A stretch of DNA of 64,000 bases. Source: SAR202 cluster bacterium bin87 (GTDB taxonomy: Bacteria > Chloroflexota > Dehalococcoidia > Lucifugimonadales > UBA3495). Each line of letters opens with the position of its first letter. Position 1 is the first letter of the stretch. Below are positions 9,262-18,405 of the stretch, piece by piece. The translations under genes and the position numbers were made by a program. Below the pieces are notes generated by a model. That model had not been told where the DNA came from and searched no databases. It saw only the letters and a list, made by a program, of their open reading frames with translations. The DNA lies in NCBI GenBank assembly GCA_002238825.1, contig MPNC01000002.1, forward strand, positions 549,180-613,179, given 5' to 3'.

Positions 9262-10461
9262 ATGGAATCTGCGCTGGCCGGCAAGAACATCGTGCTGGGG
9301 GTGACGGGCAGCATAGCCTGCTACAAGGCATTGGACCTGGCCAGCAAGTTGGTTCAGGCCGGAGCAAACGTTGAAACGATCCTCAGCTACGGCGCAACCC
9401 AGTTTGTAACTCCGCTGGCGTTCCGAAGCTTGACCCACCGGGCAGTGGTCACCGATACCTTCGACGCCGATTCCGAGCATAGCGTGGAGCACGTTGCGCT
9501 GGCGCGGTGGGCCGACATCGTGGTTATTGCGCCCGCCACGGTGCACTCCATCGCAAAGCTGGCCGCCGGCCTGGCGGACGACCCTCTCACCACGACGGTA
9601 ATCGCCACGGAGGCGCCGCTGCTGGTGGCGCCGGCCATGGACGCCAACATGTTCGACCATCCGGCGACGCGGGAGAACATCGCGCGCCTGCGCGGTCGGG
9701 GCGTGTTCCTGGCCGGACCGGCCCCCGGTCGGCTGGCCTCCGGGTTGATGGGCATGGGACGCCTGGTGGAACCGGCCGAGTTGCTGGGGCACATTGCGGC
9801 CGCGCTGGGAAAGGACGGGGATTTCCTGGGTCGGAAGGTGGTGGTCAGCGCGGGGGGCACCCAGGAAGCCCTGGACCCGGTTCGCGTGATAACGAACCAT
9901 TCGTCGGGTCGCATGGGCTACGCGGTGGCCGAGGCGGCACGGGACCGGGGAGCTGAGGTGGTGCTGGTGACCGCCCCGACGGCGTTGCCAGATCCGGCCC
10001 TGGTGCGGACGGTGCAGGTGAAGTCGGCGCAGGACATGTGCGATGCCGTGCTCGGGGAAACCGCAACGGCCGACGCGCTGATCATGGCGGCGGCGGTGGC
10101 GGATTACCGGCCAGCCGTCATGGCAGAGCAGAAGATCAAGAAGACGGCCGCGGACGAGCTGTCCATAGACCTGGAAAAGACGACTGACATCCTGGCGACG
10201 GCCAGAGGGCATTTCGTGCGGGTTGGGTTCTCGGCCGAGAGCGAAAACCTGGAGGCGAACGCCGCGGACAAAGTGCGGCGCAAAGAGTTGGACCTCATAG
10301 TCGCCAACGACATTACGGAAGAAGGCAGCGGATTTGGCGTGGACACCAACCGGGTGGTGCTGATTGACCGCGAGATGGAGGTCGAAAGGCTGCCATTGCT
10401 CACCAAATACGAGGTGGGCCACAGGATACTGGACCGCGTTGCGACGTTGCTCAGACCGTGA
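9262..10461 (+). CDS. coaBC: Bifunctional phosphopantothenoylcysteine decarboxylase/synthetase
   Basis: The 399-residue protein has an N-terminal flavoprotein decarboxylase (CoaC, residues 1-185) and a C-terminal PPC synthetase (CoaB, 188-399; VVVSAGGTQEALDPVRVITNHSSGRMG, MAAAVADYRP, KIKK). CoaC landmarks are GVTGSIACYKA for FMN binding and the His of HVALARWAD. Two positions differ from the E. coli textbook motifs: PAMD in place of PAMN, and LASG in place of LACG where the reactive Cys lies. Such variation occurs in other phyla, so I do not call it inactive. It overlaps the next gene by four bases. Confidence 0.94.
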   Translation: MESALAGKNIVLGVTGSIACYKALDLASKLVQAGANVETILSYGATQFVTPLAFRSLTHRAVVTDTFDADSEHSVEHVALARWADIVVIAPATVHSIAKLAAGLADDPLTTTVIATEAPLLVAPAMDANMFDHPATRENIARLRGRGVFLAGPAPGRLASGLMGMGRLVEPAELLGHIAAALGKDGDFLGRKVVVSAGGTQEALDPVRVITNHSSGRMGYAVAEAARDRGAEVVLVTAPTALPDPALVRTVQVKSAQDMCDAVLGETATADALIMAAAVADYRPAVMAEQKIKKTAADELSIDLEKTTDILATARGHFVRVGFSAESENLEANAADKVRRKELDLIVANDITEEGSGFGVDTNRVVLIDREMEVERLPLLTKYEVGHRILDRVATLLRP

Positions 10462-12080
10462 AATTCAACTATAGCCTCGACAATCTCCGCGGCGACATCT
10501 TCGGCGGCCTCACCTGCTCAGTGGTGGGACTGCCGGTCGCGCTGGCATTCGGCGTAGCGTCTGGGCTGGGCCCAACGGCCGGCATGTACGGCGCCATCGC
10601 CGTCGGCTTCTTCGCCGCAGTGTTTGGCGGCACGCGGTCGCAGATATCTGGCCCGACCGGCCCGATGTCTATCGCGATGGCGGTTATCGTAACCAGCCAC
10701 GCCAACAGCCTGGCGGAAGCGTTCACGATAGTGGTGCTGGCCGGGTTCATCCAGGCGGCGCTGGGACTGGCGCGAATCGGCCGATTCGTGGCCTACACTC
10801 CCTATTCGGTGATTTCGGGATTCATGACCGGGATCGGCGTGATCATCATGATCGTGCAGATCGCGCCGTTCTTGGGATCTCCGGTGGCGGTCGGCGGAGT
10901 GATTGGGGCGGTCAACGCGCTGGAGGACGTGTTTACAAGCGTCAACTTCCATGCCCTGGCGGTGGCCGCAGTCACACTGGTAGTGGGAATCCTGTGGCCG
11001 CGGCCCTTCCGCAGGGTCCTGCCAGCGCCTTTGGCGGCAATGGCGGTGGGCTGCGCGCTCGGCATCCTGTGGCTGAACGACCTTCCGGTCATCGGCGACG
11101 TGCCGACGGGGCTCCCGGCCCTGCACATCCCGGTGTTCTCGGTGGGGTTCATACTGGGCGCGCTGGAGCCGGCTCTGGTGCTGGCGCTGCTGGGTTCCAT
11201 CGACAGCCTGTTGACATCGCTGATCGCCGACTCGCTGACCCGTACACGACACAACCCCAACCGTGAACTGATCGGCCAGGGTATCGGGAACATGATCGCG
11301 GGGGTCATCGGCGGACTGCCGGGCGCGGGCGCGACGCTGGGCACAGTGGTCAACATCCGGTCCGGCGGGAACACGCAGCTTTCCGGGGCGATTCGTGCGG
11401 CAGTCCTTTTGGCGCTGGTCCTGGGCCTGGGCCGGTACGTCGAGGCGATACCTCACGCGGTCCTGGCCGGGATCCTCGTGAAGGTGGGCTGGGACATCAT
11501 GGACTGGCGGTTCGTGACACGCATCCACCAGATGCCCCGCGAACACCTTGTGGTCATGCTCATGACCTTCGTGCTCACCGTGTTCCTGGACCTGGTGACC
11601 GCCATCGCCATCGGGCTGATTGCGGCGGGCATGGCCAGCGCGCGCCTGCTGGAGCGACAGGAATTGGACAGCGTGGTGTCTGTCCCACTGCTGGACGCGA
11701 CTTTCCTCTCTCCCGAATTGGACGCCGACGAGGATGACGCGTTCTCTGCCCGGGTCGGTCTGGTGTCAATGCGCGGTCGATTCTCGGTGGCCTCTTCCAG
11801 CAACCTGGTGAGCACCATCGGGCAGGATATCCAGGAGCACGAGGTGGTGATATTTGACTTCACCGAGACCGCGTACATGGACGACAGCGCGGCAATGGTG
11901 GTGGAGCAGATGATTGACGTCGCGTTGGACGAGGACACGGAACCGATTGTGATGGGCCTTTCCGGGCCCGTGGAGCGGAACCTGCGAGCGTTGAACACCC
12001 TGCACCGGGTGCCGGCGGACCGTTTTGTCAGCAACCGGGACGAGGCGAGGGAAATCGCGGAGAGGATTCTGTCCGCGTAG
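10458..12080 (+). CDS. SulP-family anion permease with STAS domain
   Basis: A 540-residue membrane transporter. Residues about 15-400 hold the multi-helix SulP core (GLTCSVVGLPVALAFGVASG; SQISGPTGPMSIAM; GLPGAGATLGTVVNIRSGGNTQ). Residues about 435-540 form a cytoplasmic STAS domain with the conserved DDSAA loop near Ser477. SulP proteins carry sulfate, bicarbonate or dicarboxylates; sequence alone does not decide. The start is the GTG at 10458, which shares GTGA with the coaBC stop, so it is probably cotranslated with the CoA genes. A bicarbonate role (BicA-like) would be a guess. Confidence 0.9.
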   Translation: MKFNYSLDNLRGDIFGGLTCSVVGLPVALAFGVASGLGPTAGMYGAIAVGFFAAVFGGTRSQISGPTGPMSIAMAVIVTSHANSLAEAFTIVVLAGFIQAALGLARIGRFVAYTPYSVISGFMTGIGVIIMIVQIAPFLGSPVAVGGVIGAVNALEDVFTSVNFHALAVAAVTLVVGILWPRPFRRVLPAPLAAMAVGCALGILWLNDLPVIGDVPTGLPALHIPVFSVGFILGALEPALVLALLGSIDSLLTSLIADSLTRTRHNPNRELIGQGIGNMIAGVIGGLPGAGATLGTVVNIRSGGNTQLSGAIRAAVLLALVLGLGRYVEAIPHAVLAGILVKVGWDIMDWRFVTRIHQMPREHLVVMLMTFVLTVFLDLVTAIAIGLIAAGMASARLLERQELDSVVSVPLLDATFLSPELDADEDDAFSARVGLVSMRGRFSVASSSNLVSTIGQDIQEHEVVIFDFTETAYMDDSAAMVVEQMIDVALDEDTEPIVMGLSGPVERNLRALNTLHRVPADRFVSNRDEAREIAERILSA

Positions 12081-12131
12081 CGCCGCAAACAGGTTTGGCT
12101 AGCCTCGCCGAGCGGTACATGGAGGGCGACA

Positions 12132-13064
12132 ATGCGTATCGGAGTATTTGTTGGGGCGTCGACAGCCGACCTGATGAGCCTGGACGAACTGATCGGGCGG
12201 ATCAAGCAGGCTGAAGAGGACGGGTTCGACAGCTTCTGGGTGCCTCACATCTCCGCGCGGGGCTACGACGCGCTGACGGTGTTGGCCCTGGCCGGGGCGC
12301 AGACCAGCCGGATCGAGCTGGGCGTCGGCGTCGTGCCCACGTATCCGAGGCATCCCGTCGCCATGGCCCAACAGGCCCTGACCACGGCGGCGGCCACCAG
12401 TGAACGCTTCCTGTTGGGGCTGGGTCCATCACACCGGCCGGGCATTGAGGGCAGCTTTGGCCTGGCCTACGACCGGCCGGCGCTGCACGTGCGCGAATAC
12501 CTGTCGGTGCTGCGACCGTTGATGGAGGAAGGCCGGGTCCAGTTTTCCGGCGAATTCTACAACGTGAACGCGGAACTGGACGTGCTGGACCGCCCGAAGT
12601 GTCCGGTGCTGATCTCGGCCCTGGCGCCACAGATGCTGCGACTGGCCGGGGAACGCGCCGACGGGACCATCACCTGGATGGCAGGACCGCGAACGATACG
12701 CGAGCACATCACTCCGCGTATCAGCCAATCAGCCGATGCCAGCGGCCGCGATGCACCCCGGGTATGCGTTGGACTCCCAACAACGGTATGCGACGACGAA
12801 GCGGTGGGCCGGCGACAGGCGGCCGAGGCCTACGAACGGTACGGGCAGCTGGTGAACTACCGCCGGGTGCTGGATATCGAGGGCGTCGAAGGGCCGTCGG
12901 AGGTTGCGGTGATCGGCAACGAGGACTCGCTGCGCCTTCAACTGGAGGCGTTCGCCGCCGGCGGGGCAACTGATTTCATGGCCAACATCTTCGCCGGCGA
13001 AGGCGACAGCGAATCCGGCCCACGTACCTACGCGGCGCTGAAAGCGCTGGTTGGAAAAGTCTGA
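12132..13064 (+). CDS. LLM-class flavin/F420-dependent oxidoreductase
   Basis: A 310-residue luciferase-like TIM-barrel protein. The family pattern is clear: N-terminal MRIGVFVGAS, IKQAEEDGFDSFWVPH, IELGVGVVPTYPRHPVAMAQQALT, RFLLGLGPSH, and the late LAGERADGTITWMAGPRTI. The AlaGlu/Asp-rich first strands and the TYPRHP motif resemble F420-dependent members more than bacterial luciferase. Substrate unknown. It starts 51 bases after the SulP gene and may be cotranscribed. One of four LLM proteins in this window (also 14364, 53796, 58387). Confidence 0.85.
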   Translation: MRIGVFVGASTADLMSLDELIGRIKQAEEDGFDSFWVPHISARGYDALTVLALAGAQTSRIELGVGVVPTYPRHPVAMAQQALTTAAATSERFLLGLGPSHRPGIEGSFGLAYDRPALHVREYLSVLRPLMEEGRVQFSGEFYNVNAELDVLDRPKCPVLISALAPQMLRLAGERADGTITWMAGPRTIREHITPRISQSADASGRDAPRVCVGLPTTVCDDEAVGRRQAAEAYERYGQLVNYRRVLDIEGVEGPSEVAVIGNEDSLRLQLEAFAAGGATDFMANIFAGEGDSESGPRTYAALKALVGKV

Positions 13065-13078
13065 CCTGCTCCTGACCC

Positions 13079-13555
13079 TCAGCCGGTCCCGGCGGCAGTC
13101 TCTGGGATTTCAGCGGTTCCCAGCGGGGTCACCGTGGAACGCCGGCCCGAGGGGTTGGTCCCGATCAACCGCGTCAAATCCTCTTGTGAGTACGTCTGGT
13201 CGGACCACTCAACCTTGATGGTGTGGCGATCATGCGGATTCCTGTCGCGGAATTCGTAGCCGCCGGCCACCCTCCCGATCGACCATTTCCGGTCGCTCCG
13301 GGTCACCCTTGCCGCGGCGCCCGTGACCACCAGCGAGCCTATGGGCGTACCGAACAAGAGACGCCTGAACTGGCCGGCCACCTGTGTACTTTGATCGAAT
13401 TGCTTAACCACCTCAACGACCTCGTCTTCGGACATTCCGGTCAGGTCTGTGGTGACGCCGAAATCGATCCCCGCGATGCCCTGGCGCAAAAAACCCCAGT
13501 GGCGCATCGGGTCGGCCGCCCATATGAGCGTTACTTGTGATTCGTGGTCGGACAT
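13079..13555 (-). CDS. Hypothetical protein resembling the N-terminal domain of Mrr-type (COG4127) nucleases
   Basis: A 158-residue soluble protein from the ATG at 13555; an upstream in-frame ATG at 13597 would add 14 residues. The order of segments (HWGFLRQGIAGIDFGVTTDLTGMSEDEVVEVV, then GQFRRLLFGTPIGSLVVT, then WSIGRVAGGYEFRDRNPHDRHTIKVEW) recalls the small substrate- or DNA-reading module before the Mrr nuclease in COG4127-type restriction enzymes. No nuclease domain follows, so if related it is a stand-alone reader. It ends 15 bases from the convergent LLM gene. Family placement is a pattern guess. Confidence 0.55.
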   Translation of the reverse strand: MSDHESQVTLIWAADPMRHWGFLRQGIAGIDFGVTTDLTGMSEDEVVEVVKQFDQSTQVAGQFRRLLFGTPIGSLVVTGAAARVTRSDRKWSIGRVAGGYEFRDRNPHDRHTIKVEWSDQTYSQEDLTRLIGTNPSGRRSTVTPLGTAEIPETAAGTG

Positions 13556-13714
13556 AATTCGTACCCCTGTTGCGGAGTCAGCACCGGACCGGGCCATGCC
13601 GCTATCTGATCATTCACACGTTGCTTTTGCACAATTTACGTCGTTTTCCGTACGTTATGTTCGGTTAATGATAATCCGAGGAAAACCAATGCCCTGAATA
13701 CGCGCTATGGTTGC

Positions 13715-14218
13715 TCATCGGTTTTCTTCCCAGGTGAGCACATAGTCCCGCTGCTCCAGAGTTTCGGGGGATTTCCTGTACCTGGATTTGGGGCATTGCC
13801 GCCAGAGCTCTTCGAGACGTCCCAAACCCGCCTCGCCGGGGTACCCATGACGAGCCAGCCAACAGCCGACGATGGTTCCGGTTCGGCCGATGCCTCCCCA
13901 GCAATGCAGGTACACGGTTCGGCCTTCAGAGATGTGGTGGTCGATGGCGTCAAGGATTTCGGTGGTCAGCGATGGAGACCCTGGTATGGACGCGTCCACC
14001 ACTGCAAACCGTTGGTGGGACGCCCCATTCAGCCACTGGGCGTATGGAGCCAGTTCGCCGGCTTCGGTCAGATCTATGAAGGCGGAGACACCGGCGTCCG
14101 TGAGACGGGCGATTTTCTGCGGCGACGAAGCGTCATCCAGGTTACGGGGGTATTCACCGGCCAGCAGTTTGCCGGGAACCACCCAGTAACAATTGTCTAT
14201 CGGGGGAGCCGCCATCAT
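13715..14218 (-). CDS. Protein tyrosine/dual-specificity phosphatase
   Basis: A 167-residue cysteine phosphatase. The P-loop HCWGGIGRTG (HCxxGxxRTG) places the nucleophile at Cys106 and the phosphate-binding Arg at 112. The upstream FIDLTEAGELAPYAQWL and RTVYL segments fit the DSP/PTP fold. The general acid is probably in the DASIPGSPS stretch. Start codons at 14218 and 14215 (ATG) and 14221 (TTG) are adjacent; 14218 is arbitrary among them. Probably a soluble phosphatase of unknown target. Confidence 0.88.
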   Translation of the reverse strand: MMAAPPIDNCYWVVPGKLLAGEYPRNLDDASSPQKIARLTDAGVSAFIDLTEAGELAPYAQWLNGASHQRFAVVDASIPGSPSLTTEILDAIDHHISEGRTVYLHCWGGIGRTGTIVGCWLARHGYPGEAGLGRLEELWRQCPKSRYRKSPETLEQRDYVLTWEENR

Positions 14219-14310
14219 CAAATAACTCGCTCTGTTCGGTCACTCATGCTGAAGCGTCGACAACCTCCTGGATAACACTGGCCAAGGTTGCGCCGCCCGA
14301 AGCAATGGCA

Positions 14311-14332
14311 GGGGCGAATCATGATTCGCCCC
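14311..14332. terminator. Perfect palindromic hairpin between convergently placed transcripts
   Basis: GGGGCGAAT and ATTCGCCCC flank a CATG loop; TTTAT follows on the plus strand. It lies 31 bases past the end of the minus-strand LLM gene (14364), and could end transcripts from either side. Confidence 0.5.
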
Positions 14333-14363
14333 TTTATCCCACCGTGCATACGTCGATAGTTCC

Positions 14364-15230
14364 CTAACTGACGGCTTCCTTGAAGCGGCGGATGGCTTCA
14401 ATGTGCTGGTCGGGGCCCTTGAGTCCGGCACGCATGGTGTTTACGGAGAAATGGGACGCGCCGGCGTCGCTCCAGTCAGCAGCAAGCTTGTTCCAGTCGT
14501 CAGGGTTGTTGCTGTCGGCCAGGGAGGCGCGGCCTTCGACGCCGATCGCCGCCGGGTCTCGGCCGTAGCCGCGCGCCAGTTCGCGCATCTCCTCCAGGCG
14601 TTCTCGACCCGCGCCGTCGGGCTGGAACTGCGGGAACCAGCCGTCCCCCGTACGGGCGATGCGCCGCACCACCTGGGGAGCGCCTCCGCCGAACCAGACC
14701 GGGATGGGTCGTTGTACGGGCAGGGGGTTGATGCCGGCATGGGTGATCTTGTGGTAGCGCCCTTCGTAGTTCACGACCTCCTGGGTCCAGAGCATCCGCA
14801 TGACTTCGATCTGCTCGGCAGAGCGGCGACCACGGTTCTCCCAGTTTTCACCCAACGCCTCGTACTCAACCTCGTTCCAGCCCACACCGATGCCGAGGCG
14901 CAGGCGGCCGTTGGTAAGTACGTCGACCTCTGCCGTCTGCTTGGCGACCAGCGCCGTCTGCCGCTGGGGCAGGATGATGATGCCGGTGCAGAATTCGATC
15001 TTCTCAGTGAGCGCGGCGAGGTAACCGAACATCACGAAAGGCTCGTGGAACATGTCGTCCTTGTTGTAGGGTCGGTTCCACTCGGCGCGCTGAGTGTGGT
15101 CGGCTCCGAGCACATGGTCAAAAACCAGCAGGTGTTCGTATCCCAGGGCCTCGGCGGCCTGGGCAAAATCCTTGACGGCGATGGGGTCGGCGCCGATTTC
15201 AGTCTGGGGGAATATGGCTCCGAGTTGCAT
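14364..15230 (-). CDS. LLM-class F420-dependent oxidoreductase
   Basis: A 288-residue luciferase-like protein with the hallmark strings of the TIGR03619-type F420 group: MQLGAIFPQTEIGADP, AAEALGYEHLLVFDHVLG, IEFCTGIIILPQRQTALVAKQTAEVDVL, GRLRLGIGVGWNEVEYEALG, RRIARTGDGWFPQF. The start at 15230 is preferred over the ATG nine codons upstream because GGAG lies 9 bases before it and the family begins at this Met. The gene stands alone on the minus strand, downstream of the first DppBC operon. Confidence 0.9.
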   Translation of the reverse strand: MQLGAIFPQTEIGADPIAVKDFAQAAEALGYEHLLVFDHVLGADHTQRAEWNRPYNKDDMFHEPFVMFGYLAALTEKIEFCTGIIILPQRQTALVAKQTAEVDVLTNGRLRLGIGVGWNEVEYEALGENWENRGRRSAEQIEVMRMLWTQEVVNYEGRYHKITHAGINPLPVQRPIPVWFGGGAPQVVRRIARTGDGWFPQFQPDGAGRERLEEMRELARGYGRDPAAIGVEGRASLADSNNPDDWNKLAADWSDAGASHFSVNTMRAGLKGPDQHIEAIRRFKEAVS

Positions 15231-15414
15231 GGTGGTTGCTCCTTGGTCAGGCGGCACGCGCGAAGATGGGAGTATTGTATAGGCCGGGTGGGTTCGACGC
15301 TATCGCCGGGCGCACGTATGGAAACGAGGGCGGTCCCGGTGGGGAGCCTGCCCTCGTCGCCGTGTCGTAACGGGTTGCCTCGCTGTTCCCGCAGTGACTG
15401 CCTGATCGCAACCC

Positions 15415-16347
15415 CTACACCTGGCGCTGCTTGGGGTCCAGGCGGTCCCGCAGCCAGTCGCCCAGGAGGTTCATGCTGAGCACGACCAGCATGATGGCCA
15501 GACCGGGGAACAGGGAAACCCACCAGCCCTGGGCCGATGCGATGAGCACCCGGCCATCGGCGACCATGAGACCCCACGCCGGCTGTGGCGGCGGGATGCC
15601 GGCACCGAGGAAACTCAGCGTGGCCTCCAGGATGATGACGAACCCGACGTTCAGAGTCGCCAGCACGATGATGCTGTTGAACACGTTGGGAAAGACGTGA
15701 CGGATCATGATCCGCCGGTGGGACGCTCCGGACACGCGAGCGCGAGCGATGAAGTCCTGGACGCGGACGGCAAGGGTTTCGCCGCGAACCAGGCGCGCGT
15801 ACCGGGACCACATGAGCAGCACGAGTACGGTGATCACCGTGGCCATGCTGGGCTTGGTCGCCGCCACGATCACGAGAGCCAGGAGGATGATGGGGATGGA
15901 CAACGAAATGTCCACCAGACGCATCACCACGGCGTCGACCCAGCCTCCCCAGTACCCGGCGGCGATGCCCAACGAGGTACCCAGCACGCCCGCAATGCAG
16001 ATGGCAACGGCGGCAATGACGACGGAAACCCGGGCGCCGTGCATGATTCTCGACAGGATGTCGCGGCCGACCCGATCTGTTCCCAACAGATGCTCCGTGG
16101 AACCGCCTTCCATCCAGGCTGGCGGCTGCAACTTGGAGGACAAGCTACCCAGTTTCGCATCGTGGGGCGCGATCCAGTCGGCGCCGATGGCCGGGATGAC
16201 CATGACGACCAGGAGCAGAACAATGGGGAAGAGCGGATAGCGCCGGGCTTCGAGCCAGACGCGGGCCAGACGGCCGGGCTGGGCAACCGCGCCGTAGTCG
16301 GGTGCCTCGGCTATTTGCGGGCTGGCGACGGGGTTTTCGGCAGCCAT
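15415..16347 (-). CDS. Peptide/nickel-type ABC permease, DppC family (operon 1)
   Basis: A 310-residue inner-membrane permease with six predicted helices. The BPD_transp_1 EAA-loop is visible as [21 protein letters not shown]. The N-terminal extension and the periplasmic loop with [16 protein letters not shown] are typical of DppC/OppC. It starts 12 bases after the partner permease. Its close paralogue is 24168-25103, with the same C-terminus DPKQRQV. Because the upstream binding-protein gene is broken by a transposon, expression from the native promoter at 23828-23856 is likely interrupted. Confidence 0.92.
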   Translation of the reverse strand: MAAENPVASPQIAEAPDYGAVAQPGRLARVWLEARRYPLFPIVLLLVVMVIPAIGADWIAPHDAKLGSLSSKLQPPAWMEGGSTEHLLGTDRVGRDILSRIMHGARVSVVIAAVAICIAGVLGTSLGIAAGYWGGWVDAVVMRLVDISLSIPIILLALVIVAATKPSMATVITVLVLLMWSRYARLVRGETLAVRVQDFIARARVSGASHRRIMIRHVFPNVFNSIIVLATLNVGFVIILEATLSFLGAGIPPPQPAWGLMVADGRVLIASAQGWWVSLFPGLAIMLVVLSMNLLGDWLRDRLDPKQRQV

Positions 16348-16359
16348 ACGGGAAATCTC

Positions 16360-17283
16360 CTAACTGAAGCGGATCCTGGGGTCTACGTAGGCGTAGGCGA
16401 TGTCCACCAGCAGGTTGGCAATGATGTAGACCATACAGAATGTGATCACCACGGCCTGCACCACTGGGAAATCCTTGGTCACCGCCGAGTCCACTGCCAA
16501 CCGCCCAACGCCGGGCCAGGCGAAGACAAACTCGATGGACACGGAGCCGACCATCAGGGATCCGATGATGAGGGCGAAGTAGGTGAAGGGAGCGATTGCG
16601 GCGTTCCGCAGGCAGTGCTTCCAGATCACCTTCCACTCGACGACGCCCTTGATGCGGGCGAGCTTGACGTATTCGGTGTCCAGCACGTCCAGCATTGAAG
16701 AGCGGACCAGGCGCATGAGCGCGGCGACCTGGAACCAGCCGATGGCTACTGCGGGCAGTATGTAGGACAGGGCTCCCTGTTCCTTTCCGGACACGGGGAA
16801 CCAGCCCAGTTGCGCGGCAAACACCCACATCAGCATGAGGCCCAACCAGAAGGCCGGCAGGGACTGGCCGAACAAGGCGATCACCTTGCCCACGTAGTCG
16901 AAGGGCGTATCCTTTTTCACCGCCGATAGCACGCCGATGGGAACGGCGATTACGATAGCCACGATGATGGCGACGCCGGCCAGGGCCGCCGTGTTGGGGA
17001 GCCGCTCCAGAACCAGGCTCATGGCAGTGCGCCCGCGAACCCGCAGGGAGTCGCCGAAATCGCCGGTGAGGGCGTTCCCCAGGAAGGTGAAATACTGGAT
17101 GTGCACCGGCCGGTCCAGACCCCAGGCGGCGCGCAGCCGCTCGGCGTCCTCGTTAGTGGCTTCCAGCGGAAGCAGCACATCCAGCGGGTCTCCGGACAGG
17201 CGGGCCAGCGAGAACACGATAACGGTCAACACCAGCAGGGTGAGGACCGACTGGCCGATGCGGAACAAAATATAACGCTGCAC
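16360..17283 (-). CDS. Peptide/nickel-type ABC permease, DppB family (operon 1)
   Basis: A 307-residue permease. It begins MQRYILFRIGQSVLTLLVL (first helix) and carries the DppB-type DPLDVLLPLEATNEDAERLR periplasmic start and an EAA loop (YVKLARIKGVVEWKVIWKHCLRNA). Paralogue of 25169-26089. In the ancestral order it follows the binding-protein gene, with a hairpin between them (17306-17335). No ATPase (DppD/DppF) genes are in the window, so the complex must recruit an ATPase encoded elsewhere. Confidence 0.92.
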   Translation of the reverse strand: MQRYILFRIGQSVLTLLVLTVIVFSLARLSGDPLDVLLPLEATNEDAERLRAAWGLDRPVHIQYFTFLGNALTGDFGDSLRVRGRTAMSLVLERLPNTAALAGVAIIVAIVIAVPIGVLSAVKKDTPFDYVGKVIALFGQSLPAFWLGLMLMWVFAAQLGWFPVSGKEQGALSYILPAVAIGWFQVAALMRLVRSSMLDVLDTEYVKLARIKGVVEWKVIWKHCLRNAAIAPFTYFALIIGSLMVGSVSIEFVFAWPGVGRLAVDSAVTKDFPVVQAVVITFCMVYIIANLLVDIAYAYVDPRIRFS

Positions 17284-17305
17284 GGTGGAATACCTTGTTA
17301 CAAGG

Positions 17306-17335
17306 CGTAGGGGCTACCCGTGAGCAGCCCCTACG
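17306..17335 (-). promoter_or_regulatory. Intercistronic hairpin between binding-protein and permease genes (operon 1)
   Basis: A perfect 10-base stem (CGTAGGGGCT / AGCCCCTACG) with a 10-base loop lies between the SBP stop (17361) and the dppB-like start (17283). A similar hairpin sits at the same place in operon 2 (26113-26136). Such hairpins commonly protect the upstream mRNA so that more binding protein than permease is made. Confidence 0.55.
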
Positions 17336-17360
17336 GATTGTACCAGCAGTTGCTGATGGC

Positions 17361-17529
17361 CTAGTTGGAGGCCGGAGTGATGTACTCGGTGTGGGTGAAG
17401 CTGGCGTTGATGTTGCCGGGCCAGGCCATCTCACCGATCTCGGCCGGGTTCACCACTATCTGGGCCGGCAGCCACACGATGGGTACCTCGGAATAGAGGT
17501 CGAACTTGAGGTCGCCAAGGTCGCGGAGG
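17361..17529 (-). pseudogene. 3' fragment of the transposon-split peptide-binding protein gene
   Basis: Reading the minus strand from 17529 gives LGDLKFDLYSEVPIVWLPAQ and continues to SFTHTEYITPASN and a TAG at 17361-17363. It matches the C-terminus of the intact paralogue at 26165-27997 (GDIKFDLYAEVPIVWLPSQI...HMEYITTAQ). The other part of this gene is 22067-23762. The two parts, minus the 8-base duplication, sum to 1857 bases (619 codons), so excising the transposon would restore one open frame. Confidence 0.93.
17522..17529. repeat. Left target-site duplication of the transposon
   Basis: CGCGGAGG, repeated identically at 22067-22074 on the other side of the element. Eight bases is the duplication length typical of IS6-type and some related DDE transposases. 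Confidence 0.88.
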
Positions 17530-17568
17530 GGTTCCGTTTGTTTGTGCGTGATGGGTATGGTAGCATCG
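17530..17568 (+). repeat. Left terminal inverted repeat (39 bp)
   Basis: Begins GGTTCCGTTTGTTTGTGCG and ends GGTAGCATCG; exact reverse complement of 22028-22066. It contains TATGGT (17556-17561), a possible -10 for the HNH gene that starts at 17597. Confidence 0.95.
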
Positions 17569-17596
17569 GGTTGGCCGCCGGCACAAGGAGATCAAA

Positions 17597-18193
17597 ATGA
17601 CATCAAAAATGGTGAAGGGCACCCTCACAAACTTGCTGGGTTCTTATTGTCAAGGCTGCGGTTTGGACCCTCGCGTAGAGTCTGTGGAATTGCAGATAGA
17701 TCACATGTCCCCCCGTGCCGATGGCGGTCCTGACAATATCAGCAATCTGACATTGCTATGTCCAGGGTGCAATCAAAAAAAGAGCTCACATCTCACTTTG
17801 GCCGGGTTGCGAGCAATGAACCGAAAGGGCGGGCATATGGTTGATGAGGCGCGGTTGCATGACTACCGGAAGCACGGAAACCCTGCCATTACAAGAAAGG
17901 TTTCCCCCGCCCGCATCATTGAATACAGCCATTCCGAGTCAACAGTCCGTGCCATCGCAGAATGGATAAGGTCGGCGGAAGTACGCGATTCCGCAGATTG
18001 TGAATGCCACGGTTGCCTTTGGACAATGGTTATGGAGCACTTGGCTTTTTTGCAGGTCGGTTGCGCTGATAAGGATGAGATCGTAGGCATTACATCCTAT
18101 GCCTACGATCAGTACCACGCCCCCGGCGTGCTAGAGTTAGCTGGCTCTGTCCTTTCCTACATGGGAGGTATGGCAGCAGATGATCCTTGTTAG
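17597..18193 (+). CDS. HNH endonuclease (transposon cargo)
   Basis: A 198-residue protein. Residues about 18-75 form an HNH module: CQGCG (C18, C21), the DH pair at 35-36 (LQIDHMSPR), NLTLLCPGCNQKK, then LTLAGLRAMNRKGGHM. This module closely resembles the C-terminal HNH of the methyltransferase at the other end of the element (CQGCG, DPRV, VDHINPR, NLTLLCPPCN, TLIGLQEVNR), so the two are probably duplicates. Residues 80-198 form a second part with a CECHGC motif that I do not recognise. AAGGAG at 17585-17590 supports the start. Base composition is lower in GC than in the flanking operons. Confidence 0.82.
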   Translation: MTSKMVKGTLTNLLGSYCQGCGLDPRVESVELQIDHMSPRADGGPDNISNLTLLCPGCNQKKSSHLTLAGLRAMNRKGGHMVDEARLHDYRKHGNPAITRKVSPARIIEYSHSESTVRAIAEWIRSAEVRDSADCECHGCLWTMVMEHLAFLQVGCADKDEIVGITSYAYDQYHAPGVLELAGSVLSYMGGMAADDPC

Positions 18194-18389
18194 ATTGACC
18201 ACTCCCGCGCACATCTACATCTCGCCACCCCCGTTAAATGACGGCATACGGGGCGAATTGTGGACAGAAGGCCACCGTTACGACGATTGGTTGATTCACG
18301 GCTGGGAGGAAGTGAAAGGGTGCGCTGGTGCCTCACCGCCGAGGTACCGCTTGGAGAGGCCCGGGTTCATGGTGTACGAGACATCCTAG
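18180..18389 (+). CDS. Small hypothetical protein (transposon cargo)
   Basis: A 69-residue product overlapping the HNH gene by 14 bases. It has no signal peptide or transmembrane segment and several aromatic residues (YDDWLIHGWEE). I recognise no family. Its overlap with the preceding gene and the absence of a competing frame make it a plausible coupled gene. Confidence 0.4.
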   Translation: MILVRLTTPAHIYISPPPLNDGIRGELWTEGHRYDDWLIHGWEEVKGCAGASPPRYRLERPGFMVYETS

Positions 18390-18405
18390 GCCAACCCCTC
18401 TTGAT